A DNA stretch of 64,000 bases from Saccharomycopsis fibuligera x Saccharomycopsis cf. fibuligera (Eukaryota > Ascomycota > Saccharomycetes > Ascoideales > Saccharomycopsidaceae). A program made the translations under genes and the position numbers. Of this stretch, positions 1 to 10,209 are shown piece by piece (within the stretch, counting starts at the first letter, position 1; the number at the start of each line of letters is the position of its first letter). The notes beneath the pieces were generated by a model. The model was not told the DNA's origin. It searched no databases and was given only the letters and a program-made list of their open reading frames with translations. The DNA lies in the NCBI GenBank assembly GCA_001936135.1, contig CP012818.1:992001-1056000 (forward strand), given 5' to 3'.

Positions 1-427
1 CGCTACCATTGCCACTACCCCCACTGCCACTGCTGCTGCTACCGCTACCACTAACACCACCAGCGGCACCGGAAACTATTTTGGCAACCTCATTCACAGG
101 AGTAGAATCATTAGTGCCAATACTTCCACCATTGTTTTTCTTCGGTGAGCCGAAATGAGTTTCCAAAAGATGCTTGAGCTTGTAAAGGTACTCAAACACA
201 ATGGCGGCATCTTGGTTAGACCTTGTCACTGCCACATACCAGAGACCCTCGCCTTTAATGTGGAGAAACGTGGTAGAACCCAACGTCAAGACCGGGGACC
301 GCACCTGGGGACTGGCAATGACCTGTATACGGAAGACATCGGAGATGTTCCGGCGGATATTATCACGAAAGAGCCTGGATATTAGCACATCACCTTTGCG
401 GTTGAATATAAAAAAAGCGGTGATCAT
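1..427 (-). CDS. APM4: AP-2 clathrin adaptor mu subunit, N-terminal part (cut by window edge)
   Basis: The reading frame starts at the ATG at 427 and runs open to base 1, about 142 codons. The N-terminus begins MITAFFIFNRKGDVLISRLF and continues with a DVFRIQVI / VRSPVLTLGSTTFLHIK block, which is the mu-adaptin longin fold and closest to AP-2 mu (human AP2M1, yeast Apm4). In the heterotetramer mu binds YxxPhi cargo signals at the plasma membrane for clathrin endocytosis; the cargo-binding mu-homology domain lies outside the window. From about residue 108 the sequence turns into a Lys/Asn then Gly/Ser-rich linker (bases 1-110), longer and more repetitive than in typical mu chains. The gene is divergent from HTZ1. 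The family call is firm; AP-2 rather than AP-1 rests on N-terminal similarity alone. Confidence 0.85.
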   Translation of the reverse strand, partial: MITAFFIFNRKGDVLISRLFRDNIRRNISDVFRIQVIASPQVRSPVLTLGSTTFLHIKGEGLWYVAVTRSNQDAAIVFEYLYKLKHLLETHFGSPKKNNGGSIGTNDSTPVNEVAKIVSGAAGGVSGSGSSSSGSGGSGNGS

Positions 428-739
428 AGCGACGATATTCCTTGGCGAGACTGTTACGACTTAACTATATCTGATCTCTTACGGTGTCAATGTAGACAGC
501 TTATATCAATACAATTAAAATGGCATTTTTCCAGCCGAGAAACATCACCCGGCCATAGTGGTGCCTCAAGCAAAACGGAGGTTCATTTGCTGTTTTTTTA
601 GTTTTTTTTTTTTTTTTTCTTTTCTTCTTTCTTTAGAAAAAAACAAAGATATACAAAAAAAATAAAATACTTAAAAACAAACGCGTCTTTATTCCTTATT
701 TACATCCCCTTTCCCGTTGATAACACACACTTACTCACA
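428..739. other. Divergent promoter region APM4 / HTZ1
   Basis: About 310 bases between two divergent starts. It holds a poly-T stretch (about 594-620) followed by A-rich sequence, a typical nucleosome-excluding yeast promoter layout. No RNA gene or other ORF is seen. Confidence 0.6.
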
Positions 740-1237
740 ATGTCCGGCAAAGTTCACGGTGGTAAAGGCAAATCAGGTGCTAAAGATGGTGGCTTGCACC
801 ATATAACTTCCAGTTCCGTTAAGGCTGGCTTACAATTCCCAGTTGGTAGAGTCAAGAGATTCTTGAAAAAGAGAGCCCAAAACAAAGTTCGTGTCGGTGC
901 GAAAGGTATGTATTATCATGTTTTGTAGAAACATTGATTGATTGCTACACCAAAAAGATAAACTATTATGAAAGATAAAAAGTACTAATATAAATTAGCT
1001 GCAATTTATTTAACCGCGGTGTTAGAATATTTGACTGCCGAAGTTTTAGAATTGGCCGGTAATGCCGCCAAAGATTTAAAAGTCAAGAGAATTACTCCAA
1101 GACATTTGCAATTGGCCATTAGAGGGGATGAAGAATTGGATTCCTTAATTAAGGCTACTATTGCATTTGGTGGTGTTCTTCCACATATCAACAAAGCTTT
1201 GCTTTTGAAGGTTGAAAAGAAAAAAGGTAAAAAATAA
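740..1237 (+). CDS. HTZ1: Histone H2A.Z (two exons)
   Basis: Exon 1 is 740-905 and exon 2 is 999-1237, joined in phase 1 to give 134 residues, the same length as S. cerevisiae Htz1. The 93-base intron has a GTATGT donor at 906, a TACTAAT branch site at 983-989 and a TAG acceptor at 996-998. The splice restores the core [31 protein letters not shown]. The variant-specific regions are present: the N-terminal [11 protein letters not shown] tail with lysines for NuA4 acetylation, the [17 protein letters not shown] loop, and [22 protein letters not shown] canonical H2A would lack this loop and have a longer SQ-containing tail. H2A.Z is deposited by SWR1 at promoter-flanking nucleosomes. The gene is convergent with FYV7. 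Confidence 0.97.
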
Positions 1238-1634
1238 TCTCAATCATTCAACTATTTTCTTCAAAATAATTTATTACTGATTGCCATTCACTTTCTTGTT
1301 CAGTGGTCTGGTTTGTCCAGCAAACTGATATATTGAAAGAAAAAAACTAACTTCGTGTCCTATAACTCCCCGGATAAACAGGCGCTGACAAAAGGATATG
1401 TGACTTGAATGCCTTATCACTGAATTAGACTCTAACGAGGTGTAATCCTTTTTCTCAACTTCCTTTGTTTTCTGTTTGTCTTTTTTTTTTTTTTTTTTTT
1501 TTTCTTGTCTTCATATTATTTTATTTATCTTTACCTATCCTGTCCTATTTTTTGTATACTAGTCCTTTACTTTCACCATTTTTTCTTCACTATTTTTTTA
1601 ATATATTAAGGTTGATTTATTTTGTGGAACTGAT
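1238..1634. other. Convergent 3' region HTZ1 / FYV7
   Basis: About 400 bases with a 23-base poly-T run at 1481-1503 and further pyrimidine-rich sequence. No gene is seen; it probably carries both 3' UTRs and polyadenylation signals. Confidence 0.5.
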
Positions 1635-2266
1635 TTACTTGTTAGCTATGTCTTTCTTTATTTTGTCAAGTAGCGTATTAATTCTTGGCCCCATAACGGG
1701 CTGTCCACTTTTTGTTTTCTTCTTGAATTGTTTCTTTTTGGCTTCTCTTTCAGCAAGTTTCTTATCCAAAGTTTCGCGCGATTCATGAATACGATTTATG
1801 GTGCTTTGACGTTGTTCATCTTTACGCTTCTTGACTAACTCTGCTCTCTCTCCGTATGTCATTGGCTAACTTTTTGTTAGTACTGTATTTCAGCAACTTT
1901 TCCCAATATTAGCATTAGCGAAAAATCTTATAAAGTCAACTAACAATTAATTATACATACCTTTTTCGTTTTGGCTTCCTCATCATCTTTTAGTTTTTTT
2001 TCTGGCACAGCTTGTCCTTCTTTTTCCAAAAGTTTGAAATATTTTTTCTTCAAATTAGACTTATGAACAAGCGATTTTTCAATCTCCTTTCCTGTCAAAT
2101 AATTAGTTAGAATTATTATACATCATACATTATTTTGACCTGTAAACGCTGATCGCATAATAATGTCCCAAAACATCACGAGTTTATTCATATTGATAAA
2201 TCACATACTTTTCTTATCCCTTGGATCCATATATTGCTTCTTATTATATCTCTTTCCTCCTGACAT
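1635..2266 (-). CDS. FYV7: rRNA-processing protein Fyv7 (three exons)
   Basis: Three exons on the minus strand, 2266-2209, 2091-1961 and 1865-1635, encode 139 residues. Both introns have GTATGT donors (at 2208 and 1960); acceptors are CAG (2094-2092) and TAG (1868-1866), with a TACTAAC branch site at 1882-1876 in intron 2 and a CTAAC about 10-15 bases before the intron 1 acceptor. The product is small and very basic. It matches Fyv7 in three blocks: a KEIEKSL motif, the EKEGQAVPEKK segment, and the C-terminal SGQPVMGPRINTLLDKIKKD signature. Fyv7 is a nucleolar small-subunit processome factor needed for early pre-rRNA cleavage. A PAC-type element lies just upstream, as expected for a ribosome biogenesis gene. 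Reading only the longest open frame would miss the first two exons. Confidence 0.9.
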
Positions 2267-2778
2267 ATTGTATTTGTGGTTTATTTGATCTGGTGTACTC
2301 TTTTAAATTATATGTGTTGACTGGGTTGTAGATGATTAGTTCAATCCTTTTGAGCTCATCTCTCCAAGTTTTAAAAAAATTTGCTTTTTTCCTTTTTTGC
2401 TTTGGCTGTTTCCAAGTTGACATCAATTAATGCAATGATCCATGCGTTCTAAAGCGTTTTTTAGCATGATAATGCATGCGTGTTTTTTCGCTTTTCGATT
2501 ACGATATAAGAACAGTTCAGCACAATGTGATTTTTTCAAATGTATATCTTCCAGCTTCTATTTTTGAAAATTTATAAGTGATGTATTGCGTAAGGTAACC
2601 CCTTAAACAGCTAAAGAGTCCCTAGTTTACAGACATTCCCTCAAAAAAAGAAAAAAATATAAATATTTATTCTATTAATTTTACCTCAACATACAAGACA
2701 CCTCAGATATCAATCATAGCACAATGAAAAAAAAAAAAATAAAATAAAGAATTAAGAGTTAATCTAGCAATGCTAAAA
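2267..2778. other. FYV7 promoter and DRS2 3' region
   Basis: About 510 bases between two minus-strand genes. It contains the PAC/RRPE-like pair listed separately and A-rich sequence beside the DRS2 stop. A 60-codon frame at 2244-2426 overlaps FYV7 exon 1 and is not credible as a gene. Confidence 0.5.
2353..2362 (-). promoter_or_regulatory. PAC element with adjacent RRPE-like A/T core
   Basis: The minus strand reads GAGATGAGCT, a match to the PAC consensus G(A/C)GATGAG(A/C)T, about 90 bases upstream of the FYV7 start. An A/T block at about 2373-2383 (plus-strand AAAAAAATTTGC) lies next to it and resembles an RRPE. PAC and RRPE pairs mark ribosome biogenesis promoters in yeasts, recognised by Dot6/Tod6 and Stb3. 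The match is seen; its function is inferred. Confidence 0.6.
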
Positions 2779-5700
2779 TCACTGCGTTTCGCCGTAAATA
2801 CCTCTTTGCTTTGTAGTATCGTACATTCTGACAAGTTTTTCTTGGCCTTCTTCGGCTTGAGAAAAGGCAAAACCTCTTTGTTTTCTCATTCTTTGCACCT
2901 GTCTAACTTTTCTAATGGCTTTTTGGAATTGCTCCATTCTTGGTCTATAATCTTGAATGTTGTATTTTTGAATCTCTTGCACATAATGGTACGATTCCGG
3001 CTTATACATTCTCTTGTAATATTTCCACAATATGTCTCTTAGCAAACATAACACAGGTACACTAAAGGTACAAGCCCAAAATGTAGCATTGCCATATAAG
3101 TGAGAAAGCACCCCCGCGTATTCTTTGGAAACATTTATCAATGGTGCTATGGTAGCGTAAGCAGGAAAGAATACAAGCCAGAGCACTAAAGAGCCAGGAA
3201 TGGCAATCAATGTGAACTTGGTCCAAATGTTACTGATTAATGCAGCTTTGCCCAACACAGTAATCACTGCGGACGTGTAAAGCGCAGTACCCCAAACCCA
3301 ATGATCAGCTTGTAGTCCATCACTTAATGCGGTGCCATAACGGTAGAAAAACGAAGTGCAGACATAAATGATGGCTGAATGATAAAATCCATTAATCACC
3401 CAACCCCAAAAGATCTTTACGTTAAAAAATCTTGATTTTTGTCCAAGTTGGTATAACTGTGGATAACGGTCCAATAATCTTGCACTGATAAATTGATCAA
3501 ACACACCCAATACAAATGGTGGGAACACAGTAAAGAACACATTATAAAAAGTCAAAGTCCATGATTCAGCAATAGATTGACCACTGAAACCATTTTGAAA
3601 AACATACCAGAATTGCGTCATGTACAAGGCGACATTTTTGTAAAAAGAATATAAGATTGCTTGAGAAATTCTTTGATATGACCATGAACCATGAACGAGT
3701 AACAATTTTCTCAAATATTTGAATTGCCCAATTGCAAAATCTGCTGATCTAGCAGCTTGCATGCCTTCCATACCACTGATGCCCACACCTACGTGGGCAG
3801 CCTGAATCATTGAAACGTCATTTGCGCCATCACCGATAGCTAATAACAACGAACTTTTTTTACTTTTAACCATCTTCACCACAAGCGCTTTTTGCAATGG
3901 TGACACTCTGCAGCAAATAACCGCTTTACATAACACTCCAATTTCCAACAACAAGTCTTGCATATCAGGTTGCAAGGCAAAAGTCAATGATTTACCATCA
4001 ATAATTAATGCTAAGGAGTCCATATCAGTTTCACTTATTTCAGGATGATTTTTTAACGCATTGATCTTTTCTTGCAAATTGTACTTGGTATCCTCTTTTG
4101 TCTCTTCATTGATTATCAATAAGTTCATATCCTCACTTAACAATTTACATGACATACCAATATTGATGGCAGTTTCTTGTCTATCCCCAGTAAGAACCCA
4201 AACTTTGATTCCGGCATCTTGCAAAGTATGAATAGTTTCTGGTACACCATCTTGCAATTTATCCTCAATAGCAGTAGCACCTAAAAGAAATAAGTCTTTT
4301 TCCACCAATTCGGCAGCTTCGTCCAACTTTTCACCTCTATCTTCCAATGCAACCGAAGCCTTTTGATAAATTTTGGACCAATTGTTATACTCGTCTTCAG
4401 GAATTATTTTGGATGCAATACATAAAGTTCTTAACCCATCAGCGGCAAATTCTTCCAAATGTCTCAAAGTTGCATCAACAAAAGGATTATGATCTGGTGA
4501 TAATCTTTCCAAAATAACCGTATCAGCACCTTTACAATACAATCTAATTAACCCGTCAGGACATCTAAAGATAGCACTCATTCTCTTTCTAGTAGAATTA
4601 AATTCGCAGATGTTGAGTAACTCATACTTCAAAGGTTCACCGCCTTGGCCAACAAGTTCAATATCAATAGATCTTGGTGTTCTAGTAGTGAATTTGTAAC
4701 CCAAATCAGCAGCCCCTTGCACCAAAGCACCTTCATCTGGGGAAGCTGCTTGATATTTAATTGAGCCATCTGGCTTTGTTTCAGGAATAACAGTATGACA
4801 AGCAGCTAGAAGAGTTAAAAATTCGTTAATTACTTTACCAGTATCATCTTTATGAAGGTTTTCTTTCATTGTAGCAAAATTGTGGAACCCAACTTCTATT
4901 CCGTCATCTCCAACAACTGCATTTTGGTCTTCTGGAATCTCTTCAATATAACATTTGCCGGCAATAGAGCATGACTTAAACTCCATGATATTTCTTGTCA
5001 ATGTGCCAGTCTTATCACTAAAAATATATTCAATTTGACCTAATTCCTCCACTAATGAAGACGTTCTGACAATGGTTGGGGTATCGGTGGTTTCATAATA
5101 CATATCTAAATCTGATGAAATCATGATTGCTTGATAAAACTTGATGACTTCCACAGTAACAAAAAGAGAAATTGGAACTAAATTGGAAAACAAAATCCAA
5201 TAAGTTAAAAGATCCTTAAAAAAAAGACTAGCCTTATTAGTATGTTCCAAATAAAGATAAGATAAATGCTTAGTGTTCACCGAAGTCTTGATAACATTAC
5301 CAATAGAAGAGACAAGAGACAAGACAATCAAAATACCAAAAAGTGCTAAAATTTGCAAGTTAATAATTCTTTCCACTGCAGTCCTTTTAATTGGAGTAGC
5401 GGTAGCATTTCTCATCAACTTGGTCTCATGACCGGTAAATACAACAATCCCATGAACCCACGGAGTGTTTCTCAAGGTGGCACCTCTAAGTAAAAGCTGT
5501 TCAGGATTCAATGGAACTTCGCGTGTTTGTCCGGAATGATTATCGATTAATTCCATGGTACCTTCAAAAGTATACAATGACGAGTTTGGTTGTTCACTCA
5601 ACATTTTACCGTGAAGCCTAGCTAGGTCTTTAGGATTTACCAAGTTGGATGTTTCACTAAGTGATTGCTTAATTTTTAAATTAGTTTCGCCATCCAAATT

Positions 5701-6759
5701 AGCAGTTTCAATATAACATAAACCTTCTGGTTCTGAAGAGGAAAGCAAGATTAAATCGGCAGGAAACGGTTCTTCGGATTCTACTCTCACAATATCACCA
5801 ACAGCAATATTAAACCAGTTTTTAGAGATAAAAGTGCCAGAAAGCGGATCTAGCACTTGTGCCTGAGAATAGTTTAATTCTTTATCGGCATTAGCTCTTT
5901 TAATATCTTCAGTAATCTCTTTCACTGCGGAAACAAGTAACACCACGAGCAATGTACCAATGGTAGTATATCTATTAGTTGGTGATACATTTGGCACCTG
6001 TTGGATAATGGAAGTGAATAAGAAAAATAAGTTTGCATATTTGGAGAATTCCTGAAACAAAAATTTCGGTAAGAAAGTAGCGATGTTGTATTTAGTGGTA
6101 GAGACATGATTATTTTTATAAACCACTGGTGATGGTTCATTAAGCAAAATTTTTCTAGGTCCTAAATTAGCGTATTCGTTTGTATCTTTCCCTAAAAGCT
6201 TTTTAATCAATCTCCTTATATCGAATTTGTTCTGTGATTGTTCATACTGATCTGCTTCAGAAGAGCTGCCCGCGGTCTTTGTATTCAATGCTGTCCTTTC
6301 ATTATTGGTGACAAATGGATTCACTTGATCTTCTCTAGAGCTAATTGTAAAATTGTCATCTTCGTGGTGGTTGTGTCCTGTGTTAAACGATTGGGCTGAG
6401 TGCAGCGCTTTGCTGTCATTGAATGGGTTAGAATATTCACGCCCTAACGTCTCCGTAGTGACGTTCAAATTGTTGTAGCTTTGTGTTTGTGAAGGAGAAA
6501 ATGTGTTGTTGTTGTTGGTTGAATTGTACAAGTTGCTGTTATTATATGGCGAATCAAATAGATCATGAGATCCACTATCTACGTCAATGAGTTGGCCGCT
6601 GTTATTATGACTTCCGGGAAAAGCACCCAGCTGATTTCGATTGGGCGAAGCACTCATTAAATCAATATCAAATAGATTCTGATTGCTAGACAAGTAATCC
6701 AGTTTATTTTCATCATCGAACGGGTTGTACTGGCCATTATTATTACCACGATATGCCAT
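2779..6759 (-). CDS. DRS2: Aminophospholipid flippase, P4-ATPase Drs2
   Basis: 1,326 codons from ATG 6759. All P4-ATPase landmarks are present in order: DGETNLK near residue 353 (actuator), PISLFVTVEV in the fourth membrane helix, the phosphorylation motif DKTGTLT near 580, KGADTVI in the nucleotide domain, TGDRQETA near 856 and GDGANDVSMI near 976, followed by a six-helix C-terminal membrane block and a basic tail. The N-terminus has three NPF motifs (two as NPFxD, near residues 12 and 112), as in yeast Drs2, where NPFxD binds Sla1 for endocytic retrieval. Drs2 moves phosphatidylserine and phosphatidylethanolamine to the cytosolic leaflet of the trans-Golgi, with Cdc50 as its partner. Length and C-terminus fit Drs2 better than Dnf1-3 or Neo1. 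No breaks are seen. Confidence 0.95.
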   Translation of the reverse strand: MAYRGNNNGQYNPFDDENKLDYLSSNQNLFDIDLMSASPNRNQLGAFPGSHNNSGQLIDVDSGSHDLFDSPYNNSNLYNSTNNNNTFSPSQTQSYNNLNVTTETLGREYSNPFNDSKALHSAQSFNTGHNHHEDDNFTISSREDQVNPFVTNNERTALNTKTAGSSSEADQYEQSQNKFDIRRLIKKLLGKDTNEYANLGPRKILLNEPSPVVYKNNHVSTTKYNIATFLPKFLFQEFSKYANLFFLFTSIIQQVPNVSPTNRYTTIGTLLVVLLVSAVKEITEDIKRANADKELNYSQAQVLDPLSGTFISKNWFNIAVGDIVRVESEEPFPADLILLSSSEPEGLCYIETANLDGETNLKIKQSLSETSNLVNPKDLARLHGKMLSEQPNSSLYTFEGTMELIDNHSGQTREVPLNPEQLLLRGATLRNTPWVHGIVVFTGHETKLMRNATATPIKRTAVERIINLQILALFGILIVLSLVSSIGNVIKTSVNTKHLSYLYLEHTNKASLFFKDLLTYWILFSNLVPISLFVTVEVIKFYQAIMISSDLDMYYETTDTPTIVRTSSLVEELGQIEYIFSDKTGTLTRNIMEFKSCSIAGKCYIEEIPEDQNAVVGDDGIEVGFHNFATMKENLHKDDTGKVINEFLTLLAACHTVIPETKPDGSIKYQAASPDEGALVQGAADLGYKFTTRTPRSIDIELVGQGGEPLKYELLNICEFNSTRKRMSAIFRCPDGLIRLYCKGADTVILERLSPDHNPFVDATLRHLEEFAADGLRTLCIASKIIPEDEYNNWSKIYQKASVALEDRGEKLDEAAELVEKDLFLLGATAIEDKLQDGVPETIHTLQDAGIKVWVLTGDRQETAINIGMSCKLLSEDMNLLIINEETKEDTKYNLQEKINALKNHPEISETDMDSLALIIDGKSLTFALQPDMQDLLLEIGVLCKAVICCRVSPLQKALVVKMVKSKKSSLLLAIGDGANDVSMIQAAHVGVGISGMEGMQAARSADFAIGQFKYLRKLLLVHGSWSYQRISQAILYSFYKNVALYMTQFWYVFQNGFSGQSIAESWTLTFYNVFFTVFPPFVLGVFDQFISARLLDRYPQLYQLGQKSRFFNVKIFWGWVINGFYHSAIIYVCTSFFYRYGTALSDGLQADHWVWGTALYTSAVITVLGKAALISNIWTKFTLIAIPGSLVLWLVFFPAYATIAPLINVSKEYAGVLSHLYGNATFWACTFSVPVLCLLRDILWKYYKRMYKPESYHYVQEIQKYNIQDYRPRMEQFQKAIRKVRQVQRMRKQRGFAFSQAEEGQEKLVRMYDTTKQRGIYGETQ

Positions 6760-7927
6760 GATGAGGTAATATTTATAAATTGGCTCTCTTTCTTTTTAGA
6801 TGAAAAACTTCCACTTGTACAGTAATTCCTATTGTTGCTAATGTTCTTGTTGTCTTGAAATGAGGGTCTTCCTCAGGTATGTATGAGGAAGAAATTTGAC
6901 AGTAGCTGCAAATGAGTATGTCCAATTGGTGGTAATCTATTCTCCAGTTGTAAGCAGGATGGAAGTGATCAAAGTAAATAAAAATAGAGAAATAAAAAAA
7001 TCTGCGGTGTGTTTTCCCTGCGTGCTACGTACTACAATATCGTTCCTCTGCCTCTTTCGCACCTTCCAGTACACGCACCGCAGTAATTTATTTTTACTGA
7101 GAAACTGTGCCCGTTTGGCACGTGAACACCGCTGAAGCGCAGATCGAGGCTGAAACATTTTCCTATTGGAAGTCAAACATCACGGTGCTAGCCAGCATTT
7201 CACGAATCAATGGCAGCCTCCTTTGAGTCTTGAAAGTCGTATTAAGTTTCTGTTAGATATGTTAAGGGTGAGGTAGCGCACTGGATTGTTCATAGTGTGA
7301 AGCTGTAACGAGCACTGCAACGCTTACGGCTACTCTATTCCTTTTTTCCAACGTCCTCGATAGATCTCGAAATCTTTCTATTTCAACTTGATATTCCAAA
7401 GAACCGCGGTACTATCATTGTACAACATATTAGGTTAGTATAGCGTCTAGAATTAGAATCATGTGTAAGTTTTATAGTCAGTTATCATAGGGAAGCTCAA
7501 ATGCCATTAGTGCATATCGGCTTCAAGAGTTTTGATCTGAAGGACAGCCGAGACTCAGCCAAAATCATGGAGCGACAGACTGCTATTAATAGGACGCCTT
7601 GCATACAAAGCCAACTAGCCTAAAACATCGAGTTCATTACTACAAACTAGTACCAATGTTTTTATCGTAACAACGTTAAATTTATGAGAAATAGATGGTA
7701 AGTAAGCAACTCTAATGAACATAATATAATGAACTGATAAAAAGTTCCAGTGAGGATGAATAATAAACACCAACAAAACAAACAGCAAATAATGAAAATT
7801 ATAAAACATTACCAGAAAAAGAAAAAAAAAAATCAAGCAAACATTTTTATATCCAACTCAAAATATAATTTTAGAATAAATAATGAGAGAATTATGAAAA
7901 GAAACGAAAAAGAAATGAGTAGTATGA
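6760..7927. other. DRS2 upstream region
   Basis: About 1.17 kb between DRS2 and the ferroxidase gene, both on the minus strand. A CACGTG E-box (Cbf1/bHLH type) is at 7119-7124, about 360 bases upstream of DRS2. Frames of up to 79 codons are antisense pairs without family features. A-rich sequence at about 7740-7900 flanks the ferroxidase stop. Confidence 0.5.
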
Positions 7928-9844
7928 TTAATGATCAGAAGTTAATAATCCATCAACCTCTCCATTATTTTGTTCAGACAAATCCGAAGAAGTTCCGAAA
8001 CTGTCATAACTGCCCAACATTTCAGCATCAAACGCATGGTATTGAATTAAGATATCCTTCAAATAATCAATCACGTTATCTTCATTGTTCTTCAAATCAT
8101 CATCTTCGTTACCAAATGTGAAAATCGTATGAAGACCGTATAATGCAGAAATGATGCAAACAATCATTGCCACATAACCTTTCAAAGTAAATGACCCTGG
8201 TAAGTAATCTTGCTGAACATTTTCATTAGATAGATCAAAGAAATCTTTAACGTTACCGGCAGCATTACCTTCAAATGGCATTCCTACCGCTTTGCAAATC
8301 TCTTTATAATTGTCAGTAAGCTCCTGAGAAGGAGAATCTCTAATCCCCTTAGGATCTTCAATTAAAGTAATGGCTAATCCTTGTTCCAAATGCCAGTCAA
8401 CATGACAATGGAAAAACCAAACCCCTGGGTTATTAGCCTTGAATCTCAAGACTGCATGACCATTACCTTGCACCTGAATAGTATCTCTAATAAGTGGATA
8501 ATCTGGGAATGGTTCATGATTATTCTCATCATAATCAACTGGTTCATCATCAAAATCTGGTGATTTTTGAATAAGTTGAAAATTATGACCATGTAAATGG
8601 AATGGGTGTTTACCATCATCATGGTTATTCAAAACAATTTCAATGATTTCATCTTTCTGTAGGACAAAAGAATTTGTATTGGAGCCATAAATACGCTTAT
8701 TAGCAACTTGATCTTTTGGACTAGACAAAACCGTAGCCAAAGTTGGCACCTTTGGTGGCTTGTAAGTCAAATTGTTGAAAAAAGCATAATTAACGCCATC
8801 GGCTAAATTAAGCATTTCAATATTCAACACAATCTGATAATCGTGATCTGGAAGTAATGGTTGCTTATCCAAAGGTTGTAAATGAAAATCATCCAATGGT
8901 TCTAATTCATCAATAATATACTTCTCAGGCAATTCAGCTTCCTTATCATAAACGAGCCAATTAGTAGACGCCAAGATCAAATCCTTAGGAATGACATCCA
9001 ACATTTCTTCATCAATTACTTGCATGAAGCAATAATTTTTCTTAGGATTAACTTCCTTGGTCTTTATTAAAACTGAATATCTTTGAGCTGCTGTCAAATA
9101 AATCATATCAGTAGTTTTCGGTTCCACATAAACACCATCAACTTCAACTACCGTCATTTCATGATCTTCAAGATACAAATACTGTGATACAAACCCACCA
9201 ATATTAACAACTCTAAGCAAATAAGTAGTGTTTGGCTTAACTTCCCAAGTAGCATTACGAGTATCATTGAAAAGCGTGTTTTGAGGCACTGGTTCAGCCC
9301 CAGTTGGATTGTACCTATTCAAGAAGCTCTTCATTAAATCCTTATGAGACTGATGATACCAATCAGAAACCGTCAATACCACTTCCTCATCATATTCAAA
9401 TGGAACCGGCTCACTATCATGAATAATGAAAGCGCCTCTTAATCCATCTAAGTACTGATTTCCCGTATGAGAATGATACCAAAAGGTACCCACTTGATTC
9501 TCAACTGTGAAGTTGTACAAGTATGTCATCCCCGGCGCTATTGGACATTGAGTGACAAATTCTGGGCCATCCATTTGCGCAGTACCATTTTGAAACAATC
9601 CATGGAAATGCAATGACGTGTTGGAATCCTTAAGTCCATTGGTTAAGTAAAGTTGTACTCTGTCTCCCTTGGTGACGTGAATATTTGGTATTGGCCAGGT
9701 ATTATTGAATCCTAAAACCGTCTTTTCTTTCATACCATCAGGATTAGCTTGAACGGCGGTTACTTCGTAATGGAACGTATGAGTCTTGGCCCATATTAGC
9801 TGACACTGAGCCACGATTATGAATAAATGTATCAACGATATCAT
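7928..9844 (-). CDS. FET3: Multicopper ferroxidase, Fet3 family
   Basis: 638 codons from ATG 9844. It has a signal peptide (residues 1-19), three cupredoxin domains and one C-terminal membrane segment (GYVAMIVCIISALYGLHTIF) with a short cytosolic tail, so the catalytic part faces out. All four copper-ligand motifs are present: SLHFHG (78-82), WYHSH (122-126), HPFHLHG (about 411-417) and HCHVDWH (about 478-484). Many N-glycosylation sequons are visible. Fet3 oxidises Fe(II) to Fe(III) and hands it to the permease Ftr1. No permease gene adjoins it here; the next gene is a sugar-porter-type transporter. CUG-clade yeasts carry several FET paralogues, so the exact member is uncertain. A TGCACCC box lies about 170 bases upstream. 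Confidence 0.9.
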   Translation of the reverse strand: MISLIHLFIIVAQCQLIWAKTHTFHYEVTAVQANPDGMKEKTVLGFNNTWPIPNIHVTKGDRVQLYLTNGLKDSNTSLHFHGLFQNGTAQMDGPEFVTQCPIAPGMTYLYNFTVENQVGTFWYHSHTGNQYLDGLRGAFIIHDSEPVPFEYDEEVVLTVSDWYHQSHKDLMKSFLNRYNPTGAEPVPQNTLFNDTRNATWEVKPNTTYLLRVVNIGGFVSQYLYLEDHEMTVVEVDGVYVEPKTTDMIYLTAAQRYSVLIKTKEVNPKKNYCFMQVIDEEMLDVIPKDLILASTNWLVYDKEAELPEKYIIDELEPLDDFHLQPLDKQPLLPDHDYQIVLNIEMLNLADGVNYAFFNNLTYKPPKVPTLATVLSSPKDQVANKRIYGSNTNSFVLQKDEIIEIVLNNHDDGKHPFHLHGHNFQLIQKSPDFDDEPVDYDENNHEPFPDYPLIRDTIQVQGNGHAVLRFKANNPGVWFFHCHVDWHLEQGLAITLIEDPKGIRDSPSQELTDNYKEICKAVGMPFEGNAAGNVKDFFDLSNENVQQDYLPGSFTLKGYVAMIVCIISALYGLHTIFTFGNEDDDLKNNEDNVIDYLKDILIQYHAFDAEMLGSYDSFGTSSDLSEQNNGEVDGLLTSDH

Positions 9845-10209
9845 GGTGATGGTGAGCCCGGATGTCTGTTAATGGCAAAGATGAAAATAGAACAAGATAC
9901 TACTGATCAAATAAGAAAACAATAGCGATGATGGCTGAAGGTCTGGAGTCAAAAAGTAGCGGCGTATAAAAAGAAAAGAGGAAAAAAAGTACCAAGAAAA
10001 AATTCCTCAAAGATGCACCCCGTCATATGATTTCCCTGTATTATTAAGAATATATATCATGTTATTACGACTCAATAATATAGTTTATTGTACACTTTAC
10101 CTTTATAAATGATACTTTTTATTCTCTGGTATATACCGTTTGATCTATATATAATCCAGTAAACAACAGTAAACGTACAAAACAATATAGGTTTATTCAT
10201 GTTGTCTAT
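9845..10209. other. Ferroxidase promoter region
   Basis: 365 bases between the ferroxidase start and the transporter stop. The part near 9960-10010 is purine-rich and holds TATAAAAA on the plus strand at 9965-9972. The TGCACCC box is listed separately. No gene is seen. Confidence 0.5.
10014..10020 (+). promoter_or_regulatory. TGCACCC box upstream of ferroxidase gene
   Basis: TGCACCC is the core bound by S. cerevisiae Aft1/Aft2 in iron-uptake promoters, FET3 among them. It lies about 170 bases from the ATG. In Candida albicans iron control runs mainly through Sfu1, Sef1 and Hap43, so this single 7-base match may be coincidental. Confidence 0.3.
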
